45,447 nucleotides of DNA, taken from Bacteroidaceae bacterium. GTDB taxonomy: Bacteria > Bacteroidota > Bacteroidia > Bacteroidales > Bacteroidaceae. The translations under genes were made by a program, and so were the position numbers. A model generated the notes under the pieces. It had not been told where the DNA came from. It saw nothing but the letters and a program-made list of their open reading frames with translations, and made no database searches. The stretch lies in NCBI GenBank assembly GCA_017547205.1, contig JAFYQH010000037.1:1-45447 (forward strand). Direction: 5' to 3'. Below are positions 1-8,213 of this stretch, in pieces. Numbering within the stretch: the stretch's first letter is position 1; every line of letters begins with the position of its first letter.

Positions 1-160
1 AGATAGGCTGTGTCTCCTCACAAATCTTGTAAGGGTCAATACCGTACTGCTCACAAATCTCGTTAGCCTCTTCGATAGAAGCGATACCGTTCTCGTTAAG
101 TACAGCGAGGATCTGCTTGATACGACGATCCTGACTTTCAAATTTTACGGGTCTTATCAT
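1..160 (-). CDS. GGGtGRT-family protein, N-terminal fragment (cut by window edge)
   Basis: The minus strand reads from an ATG at 158-160 through 53 codons without a stop and runs off the left edge. The visible protein starts MIRPVKFESQDRR and continues with a helical segment (IKQILAVLNENGIASIEEAN) and an EICEQYGIDPYKICEE-type stretch. This resembles the N-terminus of the GGGtGRT family, proteins of roughly 330 residues with no established function that are usually encoded beside a NifU-like scaffold protein. Such a scaffold gene lies immediately upstream here with a gap of only 14 bp, so the two are probably co-transcribed. The family name rests on N-terminal resemblance plus this neighbour, because the name-giving motif lies outside the window. 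Confidence 0.72.
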   Translation of the reverse strand, partial: MIRPVKFESQDRRIKQILAVLNENGIASIEEANEICEQYGIDPYKICEETQPI

Positions 161-169
161 AGCTCTTTT

Positions 170-176
170 CCTCCTT
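170..176 (-). promoter_or_regulatory. Perfect Shine-Dalgarno site before the GGGtGRT gene
   Basis: On the minus strand AAGGAGG lies 9 nt before the ATG at 160 and overlaps the stop codon of the upstream scaffold gene. Bacteroidota ribosomes generally do not use such sites because the anti-SD is sequestered, so a full-length match is unusual in this window. It supports the ATG at 160 as the start. Confidence 0.6.
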
Positions 177-876
177 ATTCTTTACGTGGGTCAATATACT
201 TAACAGCACCAGCCTCCTCAGAGAAACGTCCATAAGACTTTGTCAACTTCTTGACAGCCTCGTTAGCGTCAGTGCCTTTCTTGATCTCGTCCATGAGCTG
301 GCCGAGGTTAATGAACTCGTAACCGCAAATCTCGTCGTTCTTGTCGAGAGCGAGGCGTGTGATGTAGCCCTCTGCCATCTCGAGGTAGCGTGAGCCCTTA
401 GCCAATGTACCATAGAGGGTACCTGTCTGGCTGCGGAGGCCCTTGCCCAAGTCCTCAAGACCTGCACCGATGATGAGACCGCCCTCAGAGAAAGCTGACT
501 GGCTGCGGCCGTAAACAATCTGGAGGAACAGTTCACGCATAGCAGTGTTGATAGCGTCGCAAACGAGGTCGGTGTTCAATGCCTCAAGAATGGTCTTGCC
601 AGGGAGAATCTCAGATGCCATAGCAGCAGAGTGTGTCATACCTGAACATCCGATTGTCTCAACGAGAGCCTCCTGGATGATACCGTTCTTGATGTTCAAT
701 GAAAGCTTGCATGCACCCTGCTGGGGAGCACACCAACCGATACCGTGTGTAAAGCCAGAGATGTCGGCAACCTCCTTGGCCTTGATCCACTTACCCTCCT
801 CGGGTATTGGAGCAGGACCGTGGTTAGGACCCTTCTTTACTACACACATGTTTTCTACTTCGTGTGAATAAACCAT
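175..876 (-). CDS. NifU-like iron-sulfur cluster assembly scaffold protein
   Basis: This 233-residue protein resembles the N-terminal scaffold domain of NifU/IscU, which holds a nascent Fe-S cluster on cysteines. Candidate ligands are C49 and C56 (GWCAPQQGACKL), C77 in the IscU-like segment GCSGMTHSAAMAS, and C106 (LVCDAIN). Cysteine spacing differs from classical IscU/NifU, so it is a divergent branch. It also has its own N-terminal extension (first about 45 residues) and a C-terminal tail. The gene sits 14 bp upstream of a GGGtGRT-family gene; the two families often travel together in anaerobes, which suggests a shared unknown function. The start was taken at the first ATG after a well-formed promoter; a second in-frame ATG nine codons on is possible. 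No IscS, SufBCD or other Fe-S assembly gene is adjacent. Confidence 0.75.
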   Translation of the reverse strand: MVYSHEVENMCVVKKGPNHGPAPIPEEGKWIKAKEVADISGFTHGIGWCAPQQGACKLSLNIKNGIIQEALVETIGCSGMTHSAAMASEILPGKTILEALNTDLVCDAINTAMRELFLQIVYGRSQSAFSEGGLIIGAGLEDLGKGLRSQTGTLYGTLAKGSRYLEMAEGYITRLALDKNDEICGYEFINLGQLMDEIKKGTDANEAVKKLTKSYGRFSEEAGAVKYIDPRKE

Positions 877-920
877 AATTTTGTATGTTTTAAATGTGAA
901 ACATAGTCTCTTTCAATTTG

Positions 921-951
921 CGAAGATAAATAAAATAATATCTACAACAAA
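921..951 (-). promoter_or_regulatory. Predicted promoter of the NifU-like/GGGtGRT operon
   Basis: On the minus strand TTTG (948-951) is followed after exactly 19 nt by TATCTTCG (921-928). This is one mismatch from the Bacteroidota -7 consensus TAnnTTTG at the consensus spacing. It lies about 45 nt before the start codon at 876. Confidence 0.6.
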
Positions 952-1054
952 GCATGTCGCAATTTTTTTACATACATGTAACTTTGCTTTCATAAAAAAG
1001 CATAATAACATATAATATATTCATGCCGGGGTGTATGGTTTGGCTTTTTCTTTG

Positions 1055-1062
1055 TATCTTTG
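1055..1062 (+). promoter_or_regulatory. Predicted -7 promoter element for the NigD-like lipoprotein gene
   Basis: TATCTTTG is a full match to TAnnTTTG, 35 nt before the ATG at 1098. No TTTG is seen at the ideal distance upstream, so the -33 box is weak or absent. Confidence 0.5.
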
Positions 1063-1097
1063 CATCTTGAAATCCAATAAAAACACAAGATTTTAAA

Positions 1098-1850
1098 ATG
1101 AAGAATCTATTCAAACTATTTCCAGCTTTCGCGGCAATTGCAGTGATGTCGTTAATGTCGTGTGGCGAGGCTGAGAATGAAATCTCTTTCGACAGATATT
1201 ACGAAAGTATCTTTACAGTGAATAAAGCGACGATAGCTCCGGAACTTGAAGATACATCGTATATGGTGATGAATATGGACAAGTTCGAGCTCCAGACCGG
1301 TGACCGTGCCCGGATGGTTGTGCGCTATTACTACGATTCCAATGTGACGAAGTTCCCCGAGTGGACAATACAGAGTGTTGTGGAAGTGATTCCTACAAGG
1401 GAGATTGTTGCAAAAGATGCGATTGATGAGGCAGAGTATAATGCTCCTGTTCTTTTGAATGCGTCGTCCGGACGCTTGTATAGCTATACTATGGATAACA
1501 GGCCGGTTGATCCAATATGGGTCTGGAACAATATCCAGAACGTCTATGTACATTACAGGGGTATAAGTGACAATGCGCAGTTTGCCTTGTCGGTAAAAGG
1601 CGTGAAGGATGGATGTGTAGAGCTTCAGCTGCATATAAAGGCTACCGCATCGGGGAATGTAAAGAGTGACAAACTTGTCTCGTTCGACCTGCGTTCGCTC
1701 GAGAGTGTGCTTACAGAAAGCGAAAAAGCTTCGATAAGGAGCTATGACAAGCTTAAGACACAGGTGTTCCTTACTTACCTCACTTCTGCCGGCAAAACTG
1801 AGGTCGGTGCAACTCCTGCATGCGAGTTTGCAAACCCTTTCAAGAAGTGA
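1098..1850 (+). CDS. NigD-like lipoprotein
   Basis: The 250-residue product begins with a lipoprotein signal: basic MKNLFK, a hydrophobic core and the lipobox LMSC, with lipid attachment predicted at C22. No run of acidic residues follows the cysteine that would clearly mark surface export. The body is predicted mostly beta, with a segment (TGDRARMVVRYYYDSN) that resembles the OB-like N-terminal domain of NigD-type proteins, followed by a second beta domain. NigD-like lipoproteins are common in Bacteroidales; their biochemical role is unknown. It lies 25 bp before smpB on the same strand but the two need not share function. Assignment to NigD is by overall length, lipobox and the OB-like motif, not by a decisive signature. 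Confidence 0.55.
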   Translation: MKNLFKLFPAFAAIAVMSLMSCGEAENEISFDRYYESIFTVNKATIAPELEDTSYMVMNMDKFELQTGDRARMVVRYYYDSNVTKFPEWTIQSVVEVIPTREIVAKDAIDEAEYNAPVLLNASSGRLYSYTMDNRPVDPIWVWNNIQNVYVHYRGISDNAQFALSVKGVKDGCVELQLHIKATASGNVKSDKLVSFDLRSLESVLTESEKASIRSYDKLKTQVFLTYLTSAGKTEVGATPACEFANPFKK

Positions 1851-1875
1851 TGAACTTACCGTAACGTGAAGGACA

Positions 1876-2337
1876 ATGGACAGGAAATCGCCTAATATAA
1901 ACATAAAGAACCGCCGTGCGTCGTTCGACTATATTGTTACAGAGACATTCACGGCAGGCATTGTGCTGACAGGTACCGAGATAAAGTCGATACGTCAGTC
2001 CAAGGCTAGTCTTGTCGATACCTATTGCACCTTCATTAATGAGGAACTTTGGGTCAAGAACATGCATGTCGCCGAGTATTTCTACGGTTCCTACAACAAC
2101 CATGTGGCGCGGCGTGACCGCAAGTTGCTGCTCGAGCGCAAAGAGTTGCGCAAGCTCAAGGAGACGGTCAAGAACCCGGGTTTCACAATTGTGCCCATGC
2201 GGCTCTTCATAAACGAGAAGGGGCTTGCAAAGCTTGTAATAGCCCTTGCGCGCGGTAAGCATGAGTACGACAAGCGCGAGTCCATAAAAGAACGTGATGA
2301 CAAGCGCGAGATGGACCGCATAAGACGCTCCTATTGA
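1876..2337 (+). CDS. smpB: SsrA-binding protein SmpB
   Basis: SmpB binds tmRNA and delivers it to stalled ribosomes for trans-translation. The 153-residue protein has the family landmarks: [12 protein letters not shown] at the start, the [16 protein letters not shown] strand-turn near residues 33-48, and a basic C-terminal tail ([19 protein letters not shown]) that becomes helical in the decoding channel. Length matches bacterial SmpB (about 150-160). The ATG at 1876 is the natural start; a few other bacterial SmpB proteins begin the same way. No tmRNA gene was recognised in the window. The gene is followed by an inverted repeat and then metH on the same strand. Confidence 0.96.
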   Translation: MDRKSPNINIKNRRASFDYIVTETFTAGIVLTGTEIKSIRQSKASLVDTYCTFINEELWVKNMHVAEYFYGSYNNHVARRDRKLLLERKELRKLKETVKNPGFTIVPMRLFINEKGLAKLVIALARGKHEYDKRESIKERDDKREMDRIRRSY

Positions 2338-2368
2338 CAAGGCGGCTAATGCAATGATAAAGTTTTTG

Positions 2369-2393
2369 CTCTATCCTGTTATGCAGGGTAGAG
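2369..2393 (+). terminator. Inverted repeat between smpB and metH (terminator or leader structure)
   Basis: A 10-bp stem (2369-2378 with 2384-2393, one G-T wobble) closes a 5-nt loop. No strong T-run follows. A second small stem, 5 bp with a 5-nt loop, lies at 2417-2431 and is followed by six A residues, just before the metH start. The pair could be a weak smpB terminator or part of a metH leader. No known cobalamin or SAM riboswitch core was recognised. Confidence 0.4.
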
Positions 2394-2448
2394 TAAAATG
2401 CTTTTAATGGGATATGGCCGGTATTTCCGGCAAAAAACAGAAAAGAGA

Positions 2449-5184
2449 ATGACACTACAGAATGCCATAAAAGAGAGGATTCTTGTCCTCGACGGTGCCA
2501 TGGGTACCATGATACAGGGCTATGGTCTGCTGGAGAGTGACTTCCGCGCTAACCTGGAACTGCCCGGTGATGTTCAGCTCAAGGGGAACAACGATCTTCT
2601 TGTGCTCACGCGCCCCGATGTTGTGCGCGACATACATGCGAAGTATCTGGCTGCAGGTACCGACATAATAGAGACCTGCACGTTCAATGCCAACAGCATT
2701 TCCCAGGCAGAGTATGGGTGCGGGCACTTGTGCCGTGAAATAAATATTGCGGCAGCACGCCTTGCACGCGAGGTGGCCGACAGCTATTCCACGGCTGCAA
2801 AGCCCCGTTTTGTGGTCGGGTCGGTAGGTCCTACCGGCCGCACCTGTTCCATGAGCCCCGATGTGGAGAATCCCGCATTCCGCAATGTGACATTCGATAT
2901 GCTTGCCGCAGCATACAAGGAGCAGATAGCTGCCCTTATTGAGGGTGGTGTGGATGCCATTCTGTGTGAAACAATATTCGACACGCTCAATGCCAAGGCT
3001 GCAATATATGCGGCCGGGGAGGCTATGGACGAGCTCGGGTGCAGAGTACCGCTGATGCTCTCGTTTACGGTTGCCGATGCTCAGGGGCGTGTGCTTTCCG
3101 GCCAGACGATAGAGGCATTCCTCTCTTCGGTTGCCGGGCATGACATCTTTTCCGTTGGCTTGAACTGCTCTTTCGGCGCACGGGAAATGAAGCCGTTCCT
3201 CAAACGCTTGAGCGAGATAGCTCCATGTTACGTCAGTGTGTATCCCAATGCCGGTCTCCCGAACGAACTGGGGGTATATGACCAGACACCGTCTGAAATG
3301 GCTGCCATTGTCAAGGAGTATATCGATGAGGGACTTGTGAACATCGTGGGCGGCTGTTGCGGGACTACCGATGAGTTCATTGCTCTTTTTCCGCCGATGG
3401 TCGACGGAGTTGAACCGCGCCGTCCTTCGGCTTCACCGCAGGAACTTTGGCTTTCGGGGCTTGAGCGTCTTGTGGTCAACAGCAGTACCAACTTCATGAA
3501 TATAGGCGAGCGTTGCAACGTTGCCGGCTCGCGCAAGTTCCTGCGCCTCATAAATGAGAAGAACTATTCCGAGGCTCTCAAAATAGCAAGGCAACAGGTT
3601 GAGGACGGTGCCCAGGTTATAGACGTGAATATGGACGACGGTTTGCTCGATGCAGCTGCCGAGATGACTGCATTTCTCAATATGCTTGCCGGTGAACCCG
3701 ATATCGCAGCCCGTCCCATAATGGTCGATTCTTCAAACTGGGATGTCATCAAAGCCGGTCTCAAGTGCATACAGGGACGTGCGGTTGTGAACTCTCTCTC
3801 CCTGAAGGAGGGCGAGGAAATATTTGTTGAGCGTGCGCGCGAGGCGAAACGTCTTGGTGCGGTCGTGGTAGTCATGGCTTTTGACGAGGAGGGGCAGGCA
3901 ACCTCCTACGAACGCAAGATAGAGGTGTGCGCTCGTGCCTACAAGTTGCTTGTCGACAAGGCCGGCTTTGCACCATACGAGATAATATTCGATCCCAACA
4001 TACTTGCAATCGCAACAGGAATCGAGGAACACTCGGCATATGCGCTTGACTATATACGTGCCTGTGCTTGGATAAGGGAGAATCTTCCAGGTACTCATAT
4101 AAGCGGTGGCGTGAGCAATCTGTCGTTCTCATTCCGCGGCAACAATTATGTCCGCGAGGCACTGCATGCAGTGTTCCTCTACCATGCGATAGCAGCCGGA
4201 ATGGATATGGGTATCGTCAATCCTCAGTCAAGCGTGCAGTACGACGATGTTCCTGTGGAGCTGCGCAATGTAATGGAGGACGTTATCTTCAACCGTGACG
4301 TGGCTGCAACCGACAAACTCATAGCTCTTGCCGGCGAACTCAAGGAGATGGGGACCGCCACGCATGGTGTCTACAATGATGAATGGCGTAAAGGAAGTGT
4401 AGAGGAGCGGCTCAAGTATGCTCTGGTGAAGGGAACGGGTGATTTCCTTGAGGCTGATCTTGCCGAGGCCATTGCCAAGTACGGCACGGCCGTGGATGTG
4501 ATAGGCGGTCCGTTGATGGGTGGCATGGGACATGTAGGCGAGCTGTTCAGTGACGGAAGGCTTTTCCTCCCGCAGGTGGTAAAGAGTGCCCGCACCATGA
4601 AACAGGCTGTGGCTATTCTGCAGCCATCTATTGAGAGTGAGAAGTGTGGAATGGCTGCATCGGCAGGCAAGGTTCTAATGGCTACTGTCAAAGGTGATGT
4701 ACACGACATCGGCAAGAATATCGCAGCCGTGGTCATGGGATGCAACGGATACGAAGTCATTGACCTCGGGGTTATGGTCCCGTCGGAACGTATTGTAAAG
4801 GAAGCAGTGGAGAGAAAGGCCGATATTGTAATACTAAGCGGCCTAATAACCCCATCGCTCGACGAAATGGTAACTACTGTCAGGGATATGAAGGCGGCCG
4901 GCCTCTCGATACCGGTGATGATTGCCGGCGCTACTACTAGTTCCTTGCATACAGCACTGAAGATTGCTCCTGCATATGATGGTCCTGTAATTCATGTAAA
5001 GGATGTGTCGCAGAATGTGCTTGTTGCTGCCGAACTGCTTGGTGGCAATGAGCGTTATACGGCTTTTGTAGAGGCTTTGCATACTGCCCAGCAGGGCTTG
5101 CGTGACAGCGTGGTTTCAAAGACCGATACGCCTTTGCGTTCTCTTGATGATGCACGTGCGAACAAACTCAATCTTTTCAGTTGA
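2449..5184 (+). CDS. metH: Cobalamin-dependent methionine synthase, without the C-terminal reactivation domain
   Basis: MetH transfers a methyl group from 5-methyltetrahydrofolate through cobalamin to homocysteine. Domains in order: homocysteine-binding barrel (about 1-325) with zinc ligands in GLNCSFG and GGCCGTT (Cys near 302-303); pterin-binding barrel (about 345-610, NIGERCNVAGS near 350); cap and B12-binding domains (about 640-880) with the DxHxxG motif in DVHDIGKN near residue 750. The protein ends at 911 residues shortly after the B12 domain. The roughly 330-residue AdoMet-binding reactivation domain of E. coli-type MetH (about 1227 residues) is absent. The gene shows no frameshift, and shortened MetH proteins occur in Bacteroidota, so a separate reactivation protein is expected elsewhere. 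The start is set at ATG 2449 (MTLQNAIKERILVLDGAMG), where family homology begins; an upstream in-frame ATG at 2398 would add 17 residues unlike the family. Confidence 0.95.
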   Translation: MTLQNAIKERILVLDGAMGTMIQGYGLLESDFRANLELPGDVQLKGNNDLLVLTRPDVVRDIHAKYLAAGTDIIETCTFNANSISQAEYGCGHLCREINIAAARLAREVADSYSTAAKPRFVVGSVGPTGRTCSMSPDVENPAFRNVTFDMLAAAYKEQIAALIEGGVDAILCETIFDTLNAKAAIYAAGEAMDELGCRVPLMLSFTVADAQGRVLSGQTIEAFLSSVAGHDIFSVGLNCSFGAREMKPFLKRLSEIAPCYVSVYPNAGLPNELGVYDQTPSEMAAIVKEYIDEGLVNIVGGCCGTTDEFIALFPPMVDGVEPRRPSASPQELWLSGLERLVVNSSTNFMNIGERCNVAGSRKFLRLINEKNYSEALKIARQQVEDGAQVIDVNMDDGLLDAAAEMTAFLNMLAGEPDIAARPIMVDSSNWDVIKAGLKCIQGRAVVNSLSLKEGEEIFVERAREAKRLGAVVVVMAFDEEGQATSYERKIEVCARAYKLLVDKAGFAPYEIIFDPNILAIATGIEEHSAYALDYIRACAWIRENLPGTHISGGVSNLSFSFRGNNYVREALHAVFLYHAIAAGMDMGIVNPQSSVQYDDVPVELRNVMEDVIFNRDVAATDKLIALAGELKEMGTATHGVYNDEWRKGSVEERLKYALVKGTGDFLEADLAEAIAKYGTAVDVIGGPLMGGMGHVGELFSDGRLFLPQVVKSARTMKQAVAILQPSIESEKCGMAASAGKVLMATVKGDVHDIGKNIAAVVMGCNGYEVIDLGVMVPSERIVKEAVERKADIVILSGLITPSLDEMVTTVRDMKAAGLSIPVMIAGATTSSLHTALKIAPAYDGPVIHVKDVSQNVLVAAELLGGNERYTAFVEALHTAQQGLRDSVVSKTDTPLRSLDDARANKLNLFS

Positions 5185-5245
5185 CCATCTTGCCGCATGT
5201 GCTGTTAAAAGATGTTTTTGTAATATAATAGTAATAAACCGACAA

Positions 5246-5253
5246 TAATTTTG
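5246..5253 (+). promoter_or_regulatory. Predicted -7 promoter element for the Ca2+ ATPase gene
   Basis: TAATTTTG fits TAnnTTTG and lies 50 nt before the ATG at 5304. The best upstream TTTG (5217-5220) is 25 nt away, longer than ideal. Confidence 0.4.
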
Positions 5254-5303
5254 TCCTGTGGATATGCCATGTGATATGCCACGGAAACAAATATTGAGAA
5301 ACA

Positions 5304-7973
5304 ATGTCCGATAAAAAACTTAAGGGCCTTACCTCGCAGCAGGTCGAGGAAAGCCGTCGCCTTCATGGTACGAATGTGTTGACACCGCCCGAGCGCGTTT
5401 CGTTGTGGAAACAGTTCCTGGAAAAGTTTGAGGATCCCATCATACGTATTCTGTTGGTGGCATGGGTGCTGTCTATGGTTATTTCGGGTGTGCACTGTTG
5501 GGGACCGGAGCAGGAGGGCTTTTCGGCCTTTCTTGAGCCGCTTGGCATATTCTTTGCCATACTGCTTGCAAGCAGCATAGGATTCCTTTTTGAGGTGAAG
5601 GCAGCACGTGCGTTCGAAGTCCTCAATACAGTGAACGATGATGTCATGGTCACTGTAGTGCGTGACGGTAGGATAGTAGAGGTCCCGCGTAGGGATATCG
5701 TTGTCGGTGACATTGTCATGCTAGGCACAGGTGACGAGGCTCCAGCTGACGGAACATTACTCGAGGCACATTCGCTGCAGATAAACGAGTCGACCCTCAC
5801 CGGTGAGCCTGTCATTTCAAAGACGGTCGTAGAGGCCGATTTTGATAAGGAGGCTACATATCCTTCAAACCGCGTCCTTCGCAGCACGACGGTTGTTGAC
5901 GGTCATGGTATAATGTGTGTCGATCTGGTGGGCGATGCCACCGAATATGGTAAGGTGAACCAGGGCGCGCTCATTGACAATGACCTTGACACTCCCTTAC
6001 AGCTTCAGCTCAAGCGCCTGGCCGGCGTGATAAGCAAATTCGGCTATGTGGCAGCAGCCCTGACATTCATACTGCTATCCGTCAAGGTTCTTCTTGTTGA
6101 TGAGGCAACCGGTACCATGGATATGATATCGTCCATGCTCCACAACTTCATGATAGCAGTCACGCTCATAGTCGTTTCTGTTCCCGAAGGTCTCCCCATG
6201 TCAGTAACCCTGAGCCTTGCGCTCAGCATGAACCGCATGCTCAAATCGAACAACCTTGTCCGCAAGATGCATGCCTGCGAAACGATGGGTGCAGCAACGG
6301 TTATATGTACCGACAAGACCGGTACGCTCACCCAGAACCGCATGCAGGTACACGAGGCTGTTTTTATGTCACTCGATGGGCAGGCACTCGGTGCCGGCAG
6401 GTCGAGTTCATTGATAAAGGAGGGTATTGCCGTGAATTCGACGGCGAACCTCAACAAGGAGGGCGATTCGGTAAAGACCATAGGTAACCCCACCGAGGCC
6501 GCCCTGCTCCTGTGGCTCGACAGCCAGGGTGCCGATTATATGCAACTTCGTAGTGGTGCAAAGGTCATCAGTCAGCTGACATTCTCGACCGAGCGAAAGT
6601 ACATGGCAACAGTTGTGGAATCACCTCTGTTGGGCTGCAAGGTACTCTATGTGAAGGGTGCCCCCGAGATTGTACTTGCGAACTGCAACAGGGTAGAGAT
6701 TGCCGGTGGTTATGCTACTGTGGAGGAGAGCAGTGCAGGGATAGAAGAGAAATTGCTCTCTTACCAGAACATGGCCATGCGCACTCTTGGCTTTGCATAC
6801 CAGTTGCTCGATGAAGGTGATGATACCGCTCCTTATGCCGATGGCCGCTTGTCGGGCACAGACCTTACATTTGCCGGTTTTGTGGCTATATCCGACCCGG
6901 TACGCAGTGACGTGCCCGATGCAGTGAAGCAGTGTCTGCATGCAGGTATAGATGTGAAGATAGTTACCGGTGATACCCCTGGTACTGCGCGTGAGATTGC
7001 GCGCCAGATAGGCATATATGACAGCACGGCGACAGCCGATGCGATAATTTCCGGCCCCGATTTCGAGGCTCTTACTGACGATGAGGCTGCCAAGCGCGTA
7101 ATGGGGCTGAAAGTCATGTGCCGTGCCCGTCCGTTGGACAAACAGCGTCTTGTAAGGCTTCTGCAGGATCAGGATGCCGTCGTTGCCGTTACGGGTGATG
7201 GTACTAATGATGCCCCGGCTCTCAAGGCCGCACAGGTCGGCCTATCCATGGGTGACGGTACATCGGTAGCCAAGGAGGCCAGTGACATAACTATTATTGA
7301 CAATTCGTTCACAAGTATTGCGAAGGCGGTGATGTGGGGACGTTCACTCTACAAGAATATTCAGCGCTTCCTGCTTTTCCAGTTGACTATAAACGTTGCG
7401 GCATGCATCATTGTCATGGTGGGCTCGCTGATAGGTACCGACTCACCGCTTACCATAACACAGATGCTGTGGGTCAACCTCATCATGGATACCTTCGCTG
7501 CAGGTGCGTTGGCTTCGTTGCCCCCAAGCTGGAAGGTAATGAAGGAACGTCCACGCAAGAGCGGAGCGAACGGCGATTTCATAATTACCCGTTCCATGGC
7601 TTTGAACATCCTTGTAGTGGGTGCGATATTCGTTGCTGTACAGCTTGCCCTGCTGCTTTGGTTGGGCAAGGACGGTCTTACTCCTTATGAGCAGTCAGAG
7701 TTCTTCACGTTCTTCGTGATGCTGCAGTTCTGGAACATGTTCAATGCCAAGGCATACATGACAGGCGCTTCGGCCTTCAAGGGATTGGGCGACAACCCTG
7801 CATTCTTGCTTGTATGTGCGCTTATATTGGTGGGCCAGTTCCTTATTGTTACATTCGGAGGCGAGATGTTCAACGTGGTGCCGCTCACTGCAAGAAGTTG
7901 GGGTATAATCATAGCTTCCACATCCATAGTATTGTGGGTTGGTGAATTGTGTCGCCTCTTTAGAAAGAAATGA
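5304..7973 (+). CDS. PMCA-type calcium-translocating P-type ATPase
   Basis: This 889-residue P2-type ATPase is predicted to pump Ca2+ out of the cytoplasm across the inner membrane. Visible landmarks: a cation-ATPase N-terminal domain; M1/M2 around residues 50-105; the actuator TGEP (166-169); M4 with the ion-site motif VPEGLP (about 293-298); the phosphorylation loop DKTGTLTQ with D337; a nucleotide-binding domain with KGAPE; the hinge GDGTNDAPAL near 630; and six C-terminal membrane segments (about 690-885). The VPEGL motif and the C-terminal region match the plasma-membrane type rather than Zn/Cu P1B pumps, and there are no N-terminal heavy-metal domains. It stands in its own transcription unit or heads one with the CorC-like and DedA genes that follow within 20 bp. 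Confidence 0.9.
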   Translation: MSDKKLKGLTSQQVEESRRLHGTNVLTPPERVSLWKQFLEKFEDPIIRILLVAWVLSMVISGVHCWGPEQEGFSAFLEPLGIFFAILLASSIGFLFEVKAARAFEVLNTVNDDVMVTVVRDGRIVEVPRRDIVVGDIVMLGTGDEAPADGTLLEAHSLQINESTLTGEPVISKTVVEADFDKEATYPSNRVLRSTTVVDGHGIMCVDLVGDATEYGKVNQGALIDNDLDTPLQLQLKRLAGVISKFGYVAAALTFILLSVKVLLVDEATGTMDMISSMLHNFMIAVTLIVVSVPEGLPMSVTLSLALSMNRMLKSNNLVRKMHACETMGAATVICTDKTGTLTQNRMQVHEAVFMSLDGQALGAGRSSSLIKEGIAVNSTANLNKEGDSVKTIGNPTEAALLLWLDSQGADYMQLRSGAKVISQLTFSTERKYMATVVESPLLGCKVLYVKGAPEIVLANCNRVEIAGGYATVEESSAGIEEKLLSYQNMAMRTLGFAYQLLDEGDDTAPYADGRLSGTDLTFAGFVAISDPVRSDVPDAVKQCLHAGIDVKIVTGDTPGTAREIARQIGIYDSTATADAIISGPDFEALTDDEAAKRVMGLKVMCRARPLDKQRLVRLLQDQDAVVAVTGDGTNDAPALKAAQVGLSMGDGTSVAKEASDITIIDNSFTSIAKAVMWGRSLYKNIQRFLLFQLTINVAACIIVMVGSLIGTDSPLTITQMLWVNLIMDTFAAGALASLPPSWKVMKERPRKSGANGDFIITRSMALNILVVGAIFVAVQLALLLWLGKDGLTPYEQSEFFTFFVMLQFWNMFNAKAYMTGASAFKGLGDNPAFLLVCALILVGQFLIVTFGGEMFNVVPLTARSWGIIIASTSIVLWVGELCRLFRKK

Positions 7974-7991
7974 CGCTAATGGGAGAATTTT

Positions 7992-8210
7992 TTGCATGAG
8001 TTCCTTGACTATTTCGAGAGTGGTGAACTGTATGCAAACGAAGATTATACGACAGTGGCAGGTCTCTGTCTAAAGGAACTTGGGCATGTACCGGTGACTG
8101 GAGAGGTTTTTGAATGGAATTCATTCGTTTTTGAAGTTGCAGATATGGACGGTGCGCGCATTGATAAGCTGCTGGTAAGAATAAAGAATAGTGACGCAAA
8201 CAAAAAATAA
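7992..8210 (+). CDS. Stand-alone CorC/HlyC-type transporter-associated domain protein
   Basis: The 72-residue product matches almost all of a CorC_HlyC domain, the C-terminal module of DUF21-CBS cation exporters (HlyC/CorC, TlyC, GldE). The diagnostic pattern is present: DYTTVAGLCLKELGHVP, then TGEVFEWNSFVFEV, then ADMDGARIDKLLV. No membrane or CBS part precedes it: the frame meets a stop (TAA 7977-7979) just upstream. The only usable start is TTG at 7992, preceded at 6 nt by GGGAG. It lies 18 bp after the Ca2+ ATPase and 3 bp before the DedA gene, so all three are likely co-transcribed. It may be a free regulatory domain or the remnant of a larger HlyC-type gene. The intact domain, the tight spacing and the RBS favour a real gene. 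Confidence 0.68.
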   Translation: MHEFLDYFESGELYANEDYTTVAGLCLKELGHVPVTGEVFEWNSFVFEVADMDGARIDKLLVRIKNSDANKK

Positions 8211-8213
8211 TAT

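Noticed and set aside
2398-2448. Upstream ATG for metH
   Set aside because: It adds 17 residues (MLLMGYGRYFRQK...) unlike the family, and the region forms a hairpin; homology begins at 2449.
2449-5184. MetH as a truncated or frameshifted pseudogene
   Set aside because: The frame is intact, the stop is clean, and short MetH proteins lacking the reactivation domain are known in this phylum.
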